DNA of 64,000 nt from Streptomyces sp. TG1A-60 (GCF_037201975.1 NZ_CP147520.1:4278001-4342000), one strand, 5' to 3'. Shown: positions 36,157-45,716, counted from the first letter of the stretch. Program-made: numbers and translations. Notes: a model not told the origin generated them from the sequence alone.

Positions 36157-37056
36157 GTGTCCGGATTCGTAGAAAAGCCCGAGCCGATCCAGGTTCCGGG
36201 CCTGGTGCATCTGCACACCGGCAAGGTGCGCGAGCTGTACCAGAACGAGGCGGGCGACCTCGTGATGGTCGCCAGCGACCGAACGTCCGCGTTCGACTGG
36301 GTCCTGCCGACGGAGATCCCCGACAAGGGGCGCGTCCTCACGCAGCTGTCCCTCTGGTGGTTCGACCAGCTCGCCGACCTGGTCCCGAACCACGTTCTGA
36401 GCACCGAACTCCCGCCGGACGCCCCCGCCGACTGGGCGGGCCGCACCCTCGTCTGCAAGTCGTTGCTGATGGTCCCGGTGGAGGCGGTCGCCCGCGGCTA
36501 TCTCACGGGTTCGGGCCTCGCCGAGTACCGGGAGACCCGTACGGTCTGCGGCCTCGCTCTTCCCGAGGGCCTGGTCGACGGTTCGGAGCTGCCGGCGCCG
36601 ATCTTCACCCCGGCCACGAAGGCCGCCGTCGGCGAGCACGACGAGAACGTGTCGTACGAGGAGGTCGCCCGCCAGGTCGGCGCGGAGGCCGCCGCCCAGC
36701 TGCGCCAGGTGACCCTCGCCGTGTACAGCCGCGCCCGGGAGATCGCACGCGACCGGGGCATCATCCTCGCCGACACCAAGTTCGAGTTCGGCTACGAGGA
36801 CGACACCCTGGTCCTGGCCGACGAGGTCCTCACCCCGGACTCCTCCCGCTTCTGGCCGGCCGACCTGTGGGAGCCGGGTCACGCCCAGCCGTCCTTCGAC
36901 AAGCAGTTCGTCCGGGACTGGCTGACCTCCGCCGAGTCCGGGTGGGACCGCAGGAGCGAGCAGCCCCCGCCGCCGCTGCCCGAGGAGATCGTCGCCGCGA
37001 CCCGGGCGAAGTACGTGGAGGCGTACGAACGTCTGACGGGCATGAGCTGGAGCTAG
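36157..37056 (+). CDS. purC: Phosphoribosylaminoimidazole-succinocarboxamide synthase
   Basis: 299 residues from GTG 36157 with GGGGAGGA just upstream. It catalyses ATP-dependent joining of aspartate to CAIR. Recognisable segments are GKVRELYQ near the N-terminus, [10 protein letters not shown], the [13 protein letters not shown] signature and [11 protein letters not shown] followed by [13 protein letters not shown]. It is the longer, about 300-residue type found in actinobacteria. It stands as its own unit and is followed by a terminator and tRNA-Gly on the other strand. Confidence 0.97.
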   Translation: MSGFVEKPEPIQVPGLVHLHTGKVRELYQNEAGDLVMVASDRTSAFDWVLPTEIPDKGRVLTQLSLWWFDQLADLVPNHVLSTELPPDAPADWAGRTLVCKSLLMVPVEAVARGYLTGSGLAEYRETRTVCGLALPEGLVDGSELPAPIFTPATKAAVGEHDENVSYEEVARQVGAEAAAQLRQVTLAVYSRAREIARDRGIILADTKFEFGYEDDTLVLADEVLTPDSSRFWPADLWEPGHAQPSFDKQFVRDWLTSAESGWDRRSEQPPPPLPEEIVAATRAKYVEAYERLTGMSWS

Positions 37057-37070
37057 CTCCAGGGGAACGC

Positions 37071-37103
37071 AGAAGACCCCGGTCGTGACGACCGGGGTCT
37101 TCT
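37071..37103. terminator. Terminator between purC and tRNA-Gly
   Basis: AGAAGACCCCGGTCGT and its complement form a near-perfect hairpin in the gap between two convergent units. A very similar hairpin follows the second tRNA-Gly at 41171-41205. Confidence 0.85.
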
Positions 37104-37112
37104 GCGTTCAAG

Positions 37113-37185
37113 AGCGGACGACCAGGTTCGAACTGGCGACCTCAACCTTGGCAAGGTTGCGCTCTACCAACTGAGCTACGTCCGC
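37113..37185 (-). tRNA. tRNA-Gly (anticodon GCC)
   Basis: 73 nt: acceptor GCGGACG/CGTCCGC, D-arm GCTCAGTTGGTAGAGC, anticodon loop CTTGCCAAG, T-loop TTCGAAC, discriminator T; CCA is not encoded. It lies just downstream of the response regulator gene on the same strand. Confidence 0.95.
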
Positions 37186-37208
37186 GCTGCGCCGTGGCGC
37201 GAGGCCTA

Positions 37209-37850
37209 CTATACCCAACCTCGCTCCCGTGCGAGCCGCACTGCGGCATGCCGGTTTTCCACCCCGAGCTTGGACACGGCCGAGGACAGGTAGTTCCGGA
37301 CGGTGCCCTGGGACAGCGCGGCCCGCTCGGCGATCTCCGTGACGGGCGCGCCGTCGGCGGCCAATTCGAGTACCTCGGCCTCCCGCGCGGTCAGCGGCGA
37401 GTCCCCGGAGGAGATGGCGTCGGCCGCCAACTCCGGGTCCACATAACGGTTCCCGGAGTGCACGGTCCGGATGATCTCCGCGAGGCGCTGCGCGCTGACG
37501 GTCTTGGGGACGAACCCCCGCACACCCGCCTCAAGAGCCCGCTTCAGATGCCCGGGCCGCCCGTGCCCGGTGACGATCAGTACCCGGCAGCCGGGCAGTT
37601 CCGCCCGCAGCGATGTGGCGACCCTCACACCGTCCGCCCCCGGCATCTGCAGGTCCAGCACCGCCACATCCGGCTCGTGCGCCCGTGCCATCGCCAGCGC
37701 CTCAGGCCCGCTCGCCGCCTCCGCGACCACCAGCAGGTCATCCTCCAACGCCAGCAACGCGGCCAGCGCCCCCCGGATCAGGTGCTCGTCATCGGCGAGC
37801 AGCAGCCGCACGGGCCGCCCCGCCCCCGTCGGCTCCGCTGCGCCCGTCAT
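37209..37850 (-). CDS. NarL/LuxR-family response regulator
   Basis: 213 residues from ATG 37850, overlapping the kinase stop by 4 bp. The receiver domain has LLADDEHLIRGAL, the phosphoacceptor Asp in DVAVLDLQMPGADG and the Lys in GFVPKTV. A GerE-type helix-turn-helix ends the protein (LTAREAEVLELAADG...TVRNYLSSAVSKLG). It pairs with the sensor kinase directly upstream and very likely controls the ABC exporter genes next to it, as in many actinobacterial kinase-regulator-ABC groups. Confidence 0.93.
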   Translation of the reverse strand: MTGAAEPTGAGRPVRLLLADDEHLIRGALAALLALEDDLLVVAEAASGPEALAMARAHEPDVAVLDLQMPGADGVRVATSLRAELPGCRVLIVTGHGRPGHLKRALEAGVRGFVPKTVSAQRLAEIIRTVHSGNRYVDPELAADAISSGDSPLTAREAEVLELAADGAPVTEIAERAALSQGTVRNYLSSAVSKLGVENRHAAVRLARERGWV

Positions 37851-39187
37851 GACGCGATCCCCCGTACGACCGTCGAGCCGGCCGCGGCCGACGCACCCGT
37901 CGAAGCCGAAGCCGAAGCCGAGCCCGAGGTGGAAGCCGAGCCCGCGGCGGACGCCGACTCCGCCGAGGTCAGCGGTACCCGGGCCACCACCCGGAACACC
38001 TCCCCGCCCACCGGCCCCGCCTCCAGCGTCCCGTCCACCACCGCCAGCCGCTCCCGCAGGCCGGTGAGCCCGGACCCGGCGCCGACGGAACGCCCGGTGT
38101 CCCCTGCCTCCTCGCCGGGGGCCCGTATCCCGTCGTTCTCCACGGTCAGCACCACCTGCCCCTTCGTCACCTGCAACACCACCGTGCACTGATCGGCGTT
38201 CCCGTGCCGCAGCACGTTCGTCGTCCCCTCCCGCACCACCCAGGCGAGCGCGGACTGCACCTCGCCGGGCAGCCCGGCGGCGTCCGCGCGGTCGACCGAG
38301 CAGTCGATGCCTGCCGCCTCCAACACGCCCTGCGCACCGGCGAGTTCGGCCCCGAGGTCGGCCTCCCGGTACCCCCGTACGACCTCGCGCACCTCGCGCT
38401 GCGACTCCTGCGCGATCCGCTGGACCTCGATCATCTGCTCGACGGCCTCGGGCCGTTCCCGGCGGGCCAGCTGGACGGCCAGCTCGCTCTTCAGGGCGAT
38501 GACCGCGAGGTTGCGGCCGACCACGTCGTGCAGGTCCCGCCCGAAACGGAGCCGTTCCTCGGCGACGGCGAGCCGGGCACGGGTCTCGCGGGCGGCGTCG
38601 AGTTCGTAGACGGCCCTGAGGAGCCAGACGGAGAAGACGGAGGTGAAGGCGAAGAACGACGCGCTGACCAGCACCGCCACGGACGTGGCCAGAGCATCGG
38701 TCGCGGGGGCGCCCAGGGCGAGCCCCAGGGCGCCGGAGCCGCCCGTGAAACCCGCGAGCAGGTACAGCACGCGACGCCGACTGCGGATGCCGAGCGTGAT
38801 GAGGCCGAGGCTGAAGATCATCACCCCGCCGAACATCCCGCCCAGCGCGGTGGCGGTGTCGTCGGCGTTCTCGCGGCCGGCGAGGGTGAACGCGACGACG
38901 CCGAGCAGCACGCCGGCGACGCCGAGCGCCCACATCAGCCGCAGGGGCTGCGCGCGGGTGCCTCGTACCCAGTCGAGTGCCCGCGCCCCGGTCGTCGCGC
39001 CGAGCGCCCCGTGCCCGCACACCAGAGCGAACAGCCAGCCCGAGTGCGGCAGCGGCACCTGGCTGAGGAGCGGCAGCCCGAACGCGGCGACCTCGATCAC
39101 CGCGAACGAGTGGAACGACCACCGCGTGTACGTCTCCACCTTCGCGGGCGTGCTCTTTCCCCGCCACCATGCCCTCGGCCCCCGCAT
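37847..39187 (-). CDS. Sensor histidine kinase, NarL-partner type
   Basis: 446 residues from ATG 39187 (GGGGAG upstream). About six membrane segments fill residues 25-200. A dimerisation/phosphoacceptor helix of the HisKA_3 type follows (RFGRDLHDVVGRNLAVIALK, His conserved) and then an HATPase domain (VVREGTTNVLRHG; GSGLTGLRERL). The last 45 residues are a Ser/Ala-rich low-complexity tail that looks variable. The signal is unknown; membrane or cell-envelope stress is the usual guess for this type. Confidence 0.9.
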   Translation of the reverse strand: MRGPRAWWRGKSTPAKVETYTRWSFHSFAVIEVAAFGLPLLSQVPLPHSGWLFALVCGHGALGATTGARALDWVRGTRAQPLRLMWALGVAGVLLGVVAFTLAGRENADDTATALGGMFGGVMIFSLGLITLGIRSRRRVLYLLAGFTGGSGALGLALGAPATDALATSVAVLVSASFFAFTSVFSVWLLRAVYELDAARETRARLAVAEERLRFGRDLHDVVGRNLAVIALKSELAVQLARRERPEAVEQMIEVQRIAQESQREVREVVRGYREADLGAELAGAQGVLEAAGIDCSVDRADAAGLPGEVQSALAWVVREGTTNVLRHGNADQCTVVLQVTKGQVVLTVENDGIRAPGEEAGDTGRSVGAGSGLTGLRERLAVVDGTLEAGPVGGEVFRVVARVPLTSAESASAAGSASTSGSASASASTGASAAAGSTVVRGIAS

Positions 39188-39200
39188 GGCCCAACTCCCC

Positions 39201-40025
39201 TCATCGGCGCGGTTCCCAGCGGAACCACCGCCGTACAGCAAACACCGCGAGCACGGTCCAGGCCAGCGCGGTGGCGACGGCGCCCAAGGCGTCGTAGGCG
39301 GACAGGTCGCCCGTCCAGCCGCCCCGTACCAGCGTGATGACGGGGGACAGGGGCAGCAGCTCGAGGAAGGACGCCACGCGGTCGGGCAGCACTTCGAGCG
39401 GCACGGTGATGCCCGACCCGAGCAGCGAGACGAACATCAGCGGCAGGCAGGTGACCTGCGCGCTCTCGGCGGTACGGCTGAGGCCCGCCGTGACCGCCGC
39501 CAGCGCCACGCACATGGCGACGCCCAGCAGCACACCCAGCACGGCCAGATGCGGCGCGGGCGGCGCCCCGAGGTCCAGCAGGACCGTGCAGCCGACCGCG
39601 AGGAGCACGCACTGCGCGAGCCCGATGCCGGCGGCGGGCAGCGCGGCCCCGGCCAGGATCTCCGGGTCGCGCAGCTCACCGGTCCGCAGCCGCTTCAGGA
39701 CGAGTTCCTCACGGCGTACGACGTAGATGTTGGTCAGTGCCGTGTAGATCGCGAAGAGCAGGGAGAAGCCGATGGCGGCGGGGAGCATGACGGTCCCGAC
39801 GCTCAGCCCCGCCTCGCCCAGGTCCATCTCGTCCGTCGCCGACCGCACAGTGAGCGGCAGCAACAGCGGCACGAACAACGCCGTGAACAGCGTGGCCCGG
39901 CTGCGCCCCAGCAGTGTCAGCTCGGCGCGGGCGAGCGCGGTCATCCGGCTCTTGAGGGTCGTCGTCCCGGCCGCGACGACCGGCGCCGGGTCCGTCCCCT
40001 TCGCCGTACCCGTGGTCGTGCTCAT
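39201..40025 (-). CDS. ABC-2 type transporter permease
   Basis: 274 residues with six predicted membrane segments. It has an N-terminal cytoplasmic stretch, then hydrophobic stretches such as LFTALFVPLLLPLTV and MLPAAIGFSLLFAIY. The pattern NIYVVRREELVLKRLRTGEL is characteristic of ABC-2 permeases. It overlaps the ATPase gene by 4 bp and ends 13 bp before the kinase start, so all four genes (ATPase, permease, kinase, regulator) form one operon. The cargo (drug, peptide or lipid) is unknown. Confidence 0.9.
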   Translation of the reverse strand: MSTTTGTAKGTDPAPVVAAGTTTLKSRMTALARAELTLLGRSRATLFTALFVPLLLPLTVRSATDEMDLGEAGLSVGTVMLPAAIGFSLLFAIYTALTNIYVVRREELVLKRLRTGELRDPEILAGAALPAAGIGLAQCVLLAVGCTVLLDLGAPPAPHLAVLGVLLGVAMCVALAAVTAGLSRTAESAQVTCLPLMFVSLLGSGITVPLEVLPDRVASFLELLPLSPVITLVRGGWTGDLSAYDALGAVATALAWTVLAVFAVRRWFRWEPRR

Positions 40026-41041
40026 GCCGCCACCCCGTCCTTGCGCGATCCCGTGCCCGTACGGGATTCCGTACCCGTACGCGCTGCCTCCGCCGACTCC
40101 CGGGCGATCCGCAGGAACGCCTCCTCCAGCGAGGCCGACCGCACCTCAAGGCGCCGCAGTTCGACGCGCGCCCGTTCGGCCCACAGCAGCAGTCCGGTGG
40201 CCGCCCGCTGGAGTTCGTTCGTGCGCAGGACCACCACGCGGCCGTCCTCCTCGTGCACGGTGACGCCCAGTTCACCGAGCGGCGGCAGATCGCCCAGGAA
40301 GTACCCGGTCGGCAGCTCGAAGGAGATGCGGGATGGCTGGGAGGCGGTCACCTCGGCCGGGGTGCCGGTCGCGGCGACGCCGCCCTCGTGGAGGATGGCG
40401 AGCCGGTCGGCCAGGCCCTCCGCCTCCTCCAGGTAGTGCGTGGTGAGCAGCACGGTCGTCCCCCCGTCGCGCAACTCCCGTACCAGTTCCCACGTGTCCT
40501 GGCGGCCCTCCGCGTCGAGCCCGGTGGTCGGCTCGTCGAGGAAGAGCACCTCGGGGCGCCCGAGGAGCGCGAGCGCCAGGTCCAGGCGCCGCTTCTCACC
40601 CCCGGACAACTGCTTGACCCGCACGGCGGCCCGCCGCGCGAGCCCGACCATCTCCAGCGCCTCCCCGACGGGCCGCGCTCCGCTGGTGCAGCCCGCCCAC
40701 ATCCGTACCGTCTCCGCGACGGTCAGTTCGGAAGGGAAGCCGCCCTCCTGCAGCATCACGCCGATCCGGGGGCGTACGGCCGCGCGCTCCCCGTAGGGGT
40801 CGTGCCCGAGGACCCGCACCCGCCCGCCGGACGGCGGCGCGAGTCCCTCCAGCAGTTCGACCGTGGAGGTCTTGCCCGCGCCGTTGGTGCCCAGCAGTGC
40901 GAAGAGTTCTCCCCGGCCCACGGAGAACGAGATCCCCCGCACGGCCTCGAAACCGCCCCCGTACACGCGCCGTAGGCCGGTGACCTCGATCACGTTCTCA
41001 TGATCGAGGGTGTTCACGCCCTTGCGCCCGTTCGTTTTCAT
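40022..41041 (-). CDS. ABC transporter ATP-binding protein
   Basis: Up to 339 residues. It has Walker A (LLGTNGAGKTS), the Q-loop (IGVMLQEGG), the ABC signature LSGGEKRRLD, Walker B LFLDEPTTGLD and the switch His in LLTTHYLEEAE. The C-terminal extension with a conserved ASLEEAFLRI helix is of the DrrA/CcmA exporter type. ATG 41041 is the longest start; GTG shortly after is possible because no strong ribosome site is seen. First gene of the ATPase-permease-kinase-regulator operon. Confidence 0.92.
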   Translation of the reverse strand: MKTNGRKGVNTLDHENVIEVTGLRRVYGGGFEAVRGISFSVGRGELFALLGTNGAGKTSTVELLEGLAPPSGGRVRVLGHDPYGERAAVRPRIGVMLQEGGFPSELTVAETVRMWAGCTSGARPVGEALEMVGLARRAAVRVKQLSGGEKRRLDLALALLGRPEVLFLDEPTTGLDAEGRQDTWELVRELRDGGTTVLLTTHYLEEAEGLADRLAILHEGGVAATGTPAEVTASQPSRISFELPTGYFLGDLPPLGELGVTVHEEDGRVVVLRTNELQRAATGLLLWAERARVELRRLEVRSASLEEAFLRIARESAEAARTGTESRTGTGSRKDGVAA

Positions 41042-41170
41042 GCCTTCAGCGTCTCGGCGGTACGGGCCGGACGGCAGTGCGCGGTGTCATCACCCTGCAT
41101 GACAAATGTCAGACGCAGCCCGCCGGGCAGGACCGGACACGCGAAGAAGACCAACGAAGGAGACCAAACG

Positions 41171-41205
41171 AAGAAGACCCCGGTCGTGATGACCGGGGTC
41201 TTCGT
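41171..41205. terminator. Terminator after the second tRNA-Gly
   Basis: Hairpin of AAGAAGACCCCGGTC with GACCGGGGTCTTCGTT, nearly the same as the one beside the first tRNA-Gly. Confidence 0.8.
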
Positions 41206-41210
41206 TCAAG

Positions 41211-41283
41211 AGCGGACGACGAGGCTCGAACTCGCGACCTCAACCTTGGCAAGGTTGCGCTCTACCAACTGAGCTACGTCCGC
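41211..41283 (-). tRNA. tRNA-Gly (anticodon GCC), second copy
   Basis: 73 nt. It matches the copy at 37113 in acceptor, D and anticodon arms. The T-stem carries compensating changes (CGAG/CTCG instead of CCAG/CTGG), so both copies keep pairing and are likely functional. Confidence 0.95.
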
Positions 41284-41361
41284 ATTGCCTCCGACCGGCT
41301 CCCACCGATCGGCGCGGTGACTACTTTACCTGATCCACAGGAGTGGTCGGTGAGTGGTCAG

Positions 41362-41433
41362 AGCGGGTGACAGGAATTGCACACTGCGCCTTCCCCCTGG
41401 AAGGGGGATGTTCTACTACTGAACTACACCCGC
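41362..41433 (-). tRNA. tRNA-Gly (anticodon TCC)
   Basis: 72 nt with acceptor GCGGGTG/CACCCGC, D-arm GTTCAGTAGTAGAAC, anticodon loop CTTCCAG and T-arm CTGTGCAATTCCTGTC-like region with a non-standard T-loop (GTGCAATTC). It sits upstream of tRNA-Gly(GCC) on the same strand, likely one transcript. Confidence 0.88.
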
Positions 41434-41612
41434 GTGACTCCGGCGAGCCGGGCCTTTCGGCCTTGCCCCTCGGCGTGCTCCAGACTCTAGCCGATCTGCC
41501 GGGGGGCAACGCAAGTCGGTTGTCCCCGTGGAACAAGTCGGTCGTTCCCGGGGGCCAAGTCGGCCGTCCCCGGGGCCCGCTGACGGACCCTGAGGACGGC
41601 CGGCGCGGGCGC

Positions 41613-41930
41613 CTACTGCGCCTCGGCGAAGGCCTCGTAGACCCTCTTGGGGATCCGGCCGCGCGCGGGGACCTCCAGCTTGTTGGCCTGGGCCCAGGCG
41701 CGGACTGCCGCCGGGTCCGGGGCGACCTGGGTCTGTTTGTAGGCCTTGCCCGACCTCGACCGCTTGCGGCCTGCCTCCACGTAGGGCGCGAGCGCCTTAC
41801 GCAGTTTCCTGGCATTGGCTTCGTTCAGGTCGATCTCGTACGACTTGCCGTCGAGTCCGAAGGCGATCGTCTCCGCCGCTTCCGAGCCGTCGATGTCGTC
41901 GGAGATGGTGACCACGACACGCTGCGCCAC
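41613..41930 (-). CDS. lsrL: Lsr2-family nucleoid-associated protein (LsrL)
   Basis: 105 residues. The N-terminal dimerisation domain (RVVVTISDDIDGSEAAETI, GLDGKSYEIDLN) is joined by a basic linker (AGRKRSRSGK) to the DNA-binding domain, which ends in the minor-groove RGR motif (VPARGRIPKRV). Lsr2 proteins bind AT-rich DNA and silence acquired genes. Streptomyces have two; from memory the one beside purS is called LsrL. Its own upstream region is strikingly AT-rich for this genome, so it may silence itself. Confidence 0.93.
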   Translation of the reverse strand: MAQRVVVTISDDIDGSEAAETIAFGLDGKSYEIDLNEANARKLRKALAPYVEAGRKRSRSGKAYKQTQVAPDPAAVRAWAQANKLEVPARGRIPKRVYEAFAEAQ

Positions 41931-42187
41931 GAATATCGGTCCCTTCGTGCGACATCTCTCCGTCGACGTGCCCTCACGTCGGGAAGATGTCGGCTGTCCG
42001 GCTGTTATATGGGCAAAGTATCGGCTATTGCCAATTCATTTGTACAGTGCCCGTCATTACATTGTGAGCACAGACTTAATCCGTCCGCGTGTCTCTCGCG
42101 CAATAGGTATCAGGGATCTTTCCCGGAAGTTTTCACGAGGGTGAGCACCCGATACCGGATCGTGACCGCCGTCACCGGCATTCCCTG

Positions 42188-42234
42188 TAGATTCCTACGA
42201 ATCTACTCGCGTAGAAATTTCGTGCGGGTAGTCT
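42188..42234 (+). promoter_or_regulatory. Putative purS promoter with two overlapping inverted repeats
   Basis: TAGATTC-CTAC-GAATCTA (42188-42205) is a perfect 7-bp inverted repeat, and TCTAC-TCGC-GTAGA (42202-42215) overlaps its right arm. A TAGTCT hexamer at 42229-42234 could be the -10 element. The palindromes would then cover the -35 zone, the right place for a repressor. The 341-bp gap 41931-42271 is otherwise gene-free and unusually AT-rich between about 42000 and 42100. Confidence 0.4.
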
Positions 42235-42271
42235 GAAGGAACCTGCTCAGCACCACACACCGGGAGTGCCA

Positions 42272-42535
42272 GTGGCACGCGTCGTAGTCGACGTCATGCT
42301 CAAGCCGGAGATCCTCGACCCCCAGGGCCAGGCGGTGCAGCGCGCGCTGCCGCGCCTCGGTTTCGAGGGCGTCTCCGACGTACGTCAGGGAAAGCGATTC
42401 GAACTGGAAGTTGACGGACCGGTGGACGGCGCCGCGCTCGCCCGCATCCACGAACTGGCGGAATCCTTCCTGGCCAACACCGTGATCGAGGACTTCACCG
42501 TCAAGGTGGAGGAAGTCGCGGAGGCCGGAAAGTGA
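42272..42535 (+). CDS. purS: FGAM synthase subunit PurS
   Basis: 87 residues from GTG 42272, which has GGGAG 5 nt before it (the GTG at 42266 overlaps that site). PurS bridges PurQ and PurL so that ammonia from glutamine can reach FGAR. Typical segments are [18 protein letters not shown], the [11 protein letters not shown] turn and LLANPV-like region written here as [10 protein letters not shown]. It overlaps purQ by 4 bp. Confidence 0.95.
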   Translation: MARVVVDVMLKPEILDPQGQAVQRALPRLGFEGVSDVRQGKRFELEVDGPVDGAALARIHELAESFLANTVIEDFTVKVEEVAEAGK

Positions 42536-43212
42536 CCGCTCGTATTGGCGTCGTCACCTTTCCCGGGAGCCTGGACGACCGGGACACGCAGCGCGCGATC
42601 CGCCTCGCGGGCGCCGAACCGGTTCCCCTCTGGCACAAGGACAAGGACCTCCACCAGGTCGACGCCGTGGTGCTGTGCGGCGGTTTCTCCTACGGTGACT
42701 ATCTGCGCGCCGGAGCCATCGCGCGCTTCTCGCCGGTGATGGAGCCCCTCATCGAGCAGGCGAAGGCCGGACTGCCGCTCCTCGGCATCTGCAACGGCTT
42801 CCAGATCCTCACCGAGGCCCACCTCCTCCCCGGCGCGATGCTCGGCAACGACCACCTCCACTTCATCTGCCGCGACCAGAAGCTGCGGGTGGAGAACGCG
42901 GACACCTCCTGGACCACCGACTACGAGTCCGGGCAGGAGATCCACATCCCGCTGAAGAACATGGACGGCCGGTACGTCGCCGACGCGTACACGCTCGACA
43001 AGCTGGAGGCGGAGGGCCGGGTCGCGTTCCGCTACCTGGACTTCAACCCCAACGGCTCGCTCCGGGACATCGCCGGCATCTCCAACGAGGCCGGCAACGT
43101 CGTGGGCCTCATGCCCCACCCGGAGCACGCCGTCGAGCCCCTCATCGGGTCCGGCCGCACCGACGGCCTCCCCTTCTTCACCTCGATTCTCAAGAAGCTG
43201 GTCAACGCATGA
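42532..43212 (+). CDS. purQ: FGAM synthase glutaminase subunit PurQ
   Basis: 226 residues. A triad-type glutamine amidotransferase: the nucleophile Cys is in [11 protein letters not shown], and the catalytic His/Glu pair in [11 protein letters not shown]. The N-terminus [15 protein letters not shown] and [13 protein letters not shown] are family hallmarks. It supplies ammonia to PurL. Start and stop overlap purS and purL by 4 bp, giving tight translational coupling. Confidence 0.97.
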   Translation: MTARIGVVTFPGSLDDRDTQRAIRLAGAEPVPLWHKDKDLHQVDAVVLCGGFSYGDYLRAGAIARFSPVMEPLIEQAKAGLPLLGICNGFQILTEAHLLPGAMLGNDHLHFICRDQKLRVENADTSWTTDYESGQEIHIPLKNMDGRYVADAYTLDKLEAEGRVAFRYLDFNPNGSLRDIAGISNEAGNVVGLMPHPEHAVEPLIGSGRTDGLPFFTSILKKLVNA

Positions 43213-45467
43213 GCCGGACGCCTCTGGACACGGTCGAGCACGCGGCCGCGACCCCCGACGTCGAGCTGCCCTGGGCCGAACTGGGCCTGAAGAAGGACGA
43301 GTACGAGCGGGTCGTGGAGATCCTCGGCCGCCGGCCCACCGGTGCCGAGCTCGCCATGTACTCCGTCATGTGGTCCGAGCACTGCTCCTACAAGTCCTCG
43401 AAGGTCCACCTCCGCCAGTTCGGAGAGAAGGCCCCGCAGTCCGACGCCCTGCTCGTCGGCATCGGCGAGAACGCCGGTGTCGTGGACGTCGGCCAGGGCT
43501 ACGCGGTCACCTTCAAGGTCGAGTCGCACAACCACCCCTCGTACGTCGAGCCCTACCAGGGCGCGGCCACGGGCGTCGGCGGCATCGTCCGCGACATCAT
43601 CGCGATGGGCGCCCGCCCGGTCGCCGTGGTCGACCCGCTGCGCTTCGGCGCCGCCGACCACCCCGACACCAAGCGCGTCCTCCCGGGCGTCGTCGCCGGC
43701 ATCGGCGGCTACGGCAACTGCCTCGGCCTGCCGAACATCGGCGGCGAGGTCGTCTTCGACGCCTGCTACCAGGGAAACCCGCTGGTCAACGCCGGGGCCA
43801 TCGGCGTCATGCGGCACGAGGACATCCACCTCGCCAAGGCCTCCGGCGCGGGCAACAAGGTCATCCTCTACGGGGCCCGCACGGGCGGCGACGGCATCGG
43901 TGGCGCCTCGATCCTGGCGAGCGAGACCTTCGACGACGCGAAGCCCTCCAAGCGTCCCGCCGTCCAGGTCGGCGACCCCTTCCAGGAGAAGCTCCTCATC
44001 GAGTGCACCCTGGAGGCCTTCCAGGAGAAGCTGGTCGTCGGCATCCAGGACCTCGGCGCGGCCGGCCTGTCCTGCGCCACCTCCGAGCTGGCCTCCAACG
44101 GCTCCGGCGGCATGCGCGTGACCCTGGACGACGTACCCCTGCGCGACTCCACACTCTCGCCCGAGGAAATCCTCATGAGCGAGTCGCAGGAACGCATGTG
44201 CGCGGTCGTCGAGCCGGAAAAGGTCGACCGCTTCCTCGCGATCTGTGACAAGTGGGACGTCATCGCCACCGTCATCGGCGAGGTCACCGACGGCGACCGC
44301 CTGGAGATCTACTGGCACGGCGGCAAGATCGTCGACGTCGACCCGCGCACGGTCGCGCACGACGGCCCCGTCTACGAGCGCCCGTACGCCCGCCCCGAGT
44401 GGCAGGACGCGCTCCAGGCGGACGACGCGAACAAGCTGCCGCGCCCCGCGACCGGCGAGGAACTGAAGGACCAGGTCCTGAAGCTGGTGGCCTCCCCGAA
44501 CCAGGCCTCCAAGTCCTGGATCACCAGCCAGTACGACCACTTCGTGCAGGGCAACACGGTCCTCGCCCAGCCCGAGGACTCCGGCATGATCCGTGTCGAC
44601 GAGGAGAGCGGCCTGGGCGTCGCCATCGCGACGGACGGCAACGGCCGGTACGCGAAACTGGACCCGTACCACGGCGCCCAGCTGGCCCTGGCGGAGGCGT
44701 ACCGCAATGTCGCCACCACCGGCGCCAAGCCCCTCGCGGTCTCCGACTGCCTGAACTTCGGCTCGCCCGAGGACCCGGCGGTCATGTGGCAGTTCGCCGA
44801 GGCCGTACGCGGTCTCGCGGACGCCTGCCAACAGCTGGGCACCCCGGTGACCGGCGGCAACGTCTCCCTCTACAACCAGACGGGCGAGGTGGCCATCCAC
44901 CCCACCCCGGTCGTCGCGGTCCTGGGCGTCATCGACGACGTCGCCCGGCGCACGCCGGTCGCCTTCCAGGAGGAGGGCCAACTGCTCTACCTCCTCGGCG
45001 ACACCCGTGAGGAGTTCGGCGGCTCGGCCTGGTCCCAGGTCGTCCACGACCACCTCGGCGGTCTGCCCCCGCGGGTCGACCTGGAGCGCGAGCGACTGCT
45101 GGCCGAGATCCTGATCTCCGCCTCCCGCGACGGCATGATCGACTCCGCGCACGACCTGTCCGACGGCGGTCTGATCCAGGCCGTGGTCGAGTCGGCCCTG
45201 CTCGGCGGCAAGGGCGCCCGCCTGATCGTCCCGGACGGCCTGGACGCGTTCACCTTCCTGCTGTCGGAGTCGGCCGGCCGCGCCGTCGTGGCGGTCCCCC
45301 GCTCCGAGGAGGTCCGCTTCAACGACATGTGCGGCGCGAGGGGCCTGCCGACCACACGCATCGGCGTGGTCGACGGTGGCTCGGTCGACGTCCAGGGCGA
45401 GTTCGTGCTGACGCTGGACGAGCTGCGGACCGCTCACGAGGGCACTGTCCCGGCGCTGCTGGCGTAG
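43209..45467 (+). CDS. purL: FGAM synthase large subunit PurL
   Basis: 752 residues, the small (Bacillus-type) PurL that needs separate PurS and PurQ. Signature segments include [18 protein letters not shown], the nucleotide-binding [35 protein letters not shown] and the second-half [15 protein letters not shown] and AHDLSDGGL. It converts FGAR to FGAM with ATP and ammonia. Last gene of purSQL, followed by a hairpin. Confidence 0.97.
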   Translation: MSRTPLDTVEHAAATPDVELPWAELGLKKDEYERVVEILGRRPTGAELAMYSVMWSEHCSYKSSKVHLRQFGEKAPQSDALLVGIGENAGVVDVGQGYAVTFKVESHNHPSYVEPYQGAATGVGGIVRDIIAMGARPVAVVDPLRFGAADHPDTKRVLPGVVAGIGGYGNCLGLPNIGGEVVFDACYQGNPLVNAGAIGVMRHEDIHLAKASGAGNKVILYGARTGGDGIGGASILASETFDDAKPSKRPAVQVGDPFQEKLLIECTLEAFQEKLVVGIQDLGAAGLSCATSELASNGSGGMRVTLDDVPLRDSTLSPEEILMSESQERMCAVVEPEKVDRFLAICDKWDVIATVIGEVTDGDRLEIYWHGGKIVDVDPRTVAHDGPVYERPYARPEWQDALQADDANKLPRPATGEELKDQVLKLVASPNQASKSWITSQYDHFVQGNTVLAQPEDSGMIRVDEESGLGVAIATDGNGRYAKLDPYHGAQLALAEAYRNVATTGAKPLAVSDCLNFGSPEDPAVMWQFAEAVRGLADACQQLGTPVTGGNVSLYNQTGEVAIHPTPVVAVLGVIDDVARRTPVAFQEEGQLLYLLGDTREEFGGSAWSQVVHDHLGGLPPRVDLERERLLAEILISASRDGMIDSAHDLSDGGLIQAVVESALLGGKGARLIVPDGLDAFTFLLSESAGRAVVAVPRSEEVRFNDMCGARGLPTTRIGVVDGGSVDVQGEFVLTLDELRTAHEGTVPALLA

Positions 45468-45480
45468 TTCCTCGTACGAA

Positions 45481-45519
45481 GGAGCCCCTCCCGGACGGAG
45501 ATTTCCGGGCGGGGCTTCT
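45481..45519 (+). terminator. Terminator after purL
   Basis: GAGCCCCTCCCGGA pairs with TCCGGGCGGGGCTTC around a short loop, starting 14 bp after the purL stop. Confidence 0.75.
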
Positions 45520-45531
45520 CCGGGTCTTGGG

Positions 45532-45705
45532 TCAGCGGACGTAGTTCTCGAGGATCTCCGTGTCCAGCTCGATGCCGATCGGACCGGGGACGAGCACCTT
45601 CTCGCCGAACCTGGCGGTGTGCACGTCGCGGTAGCCGCCGACCAGCCGGTCCGGGCTGCTGTGCACGCTGACAGTGCACGAGTCCCGGTCGATCAGAAGG
45701 TAATA
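45532..45705 (-). pseudogene. Remnant of a Uma2-family (DUF820) endonuclease gene
   Basis: The last 57 or so codons encode YYLLIDRDSCTVSVHS, FGEKVLVPGPIGIELDT and an ending of ENYVR. This is the C-terminal strand set of Uma2-type PD-(D/E)xK proteins that are abundant in Streptomyces. The N-terminal two thirds with the catalytic Asp are missing; the next gene starts on the opposite strand where they should be. A decayed fragment. Confidence 0.65.
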
Positions 45706-45716
45706 GGCTCCCCACC

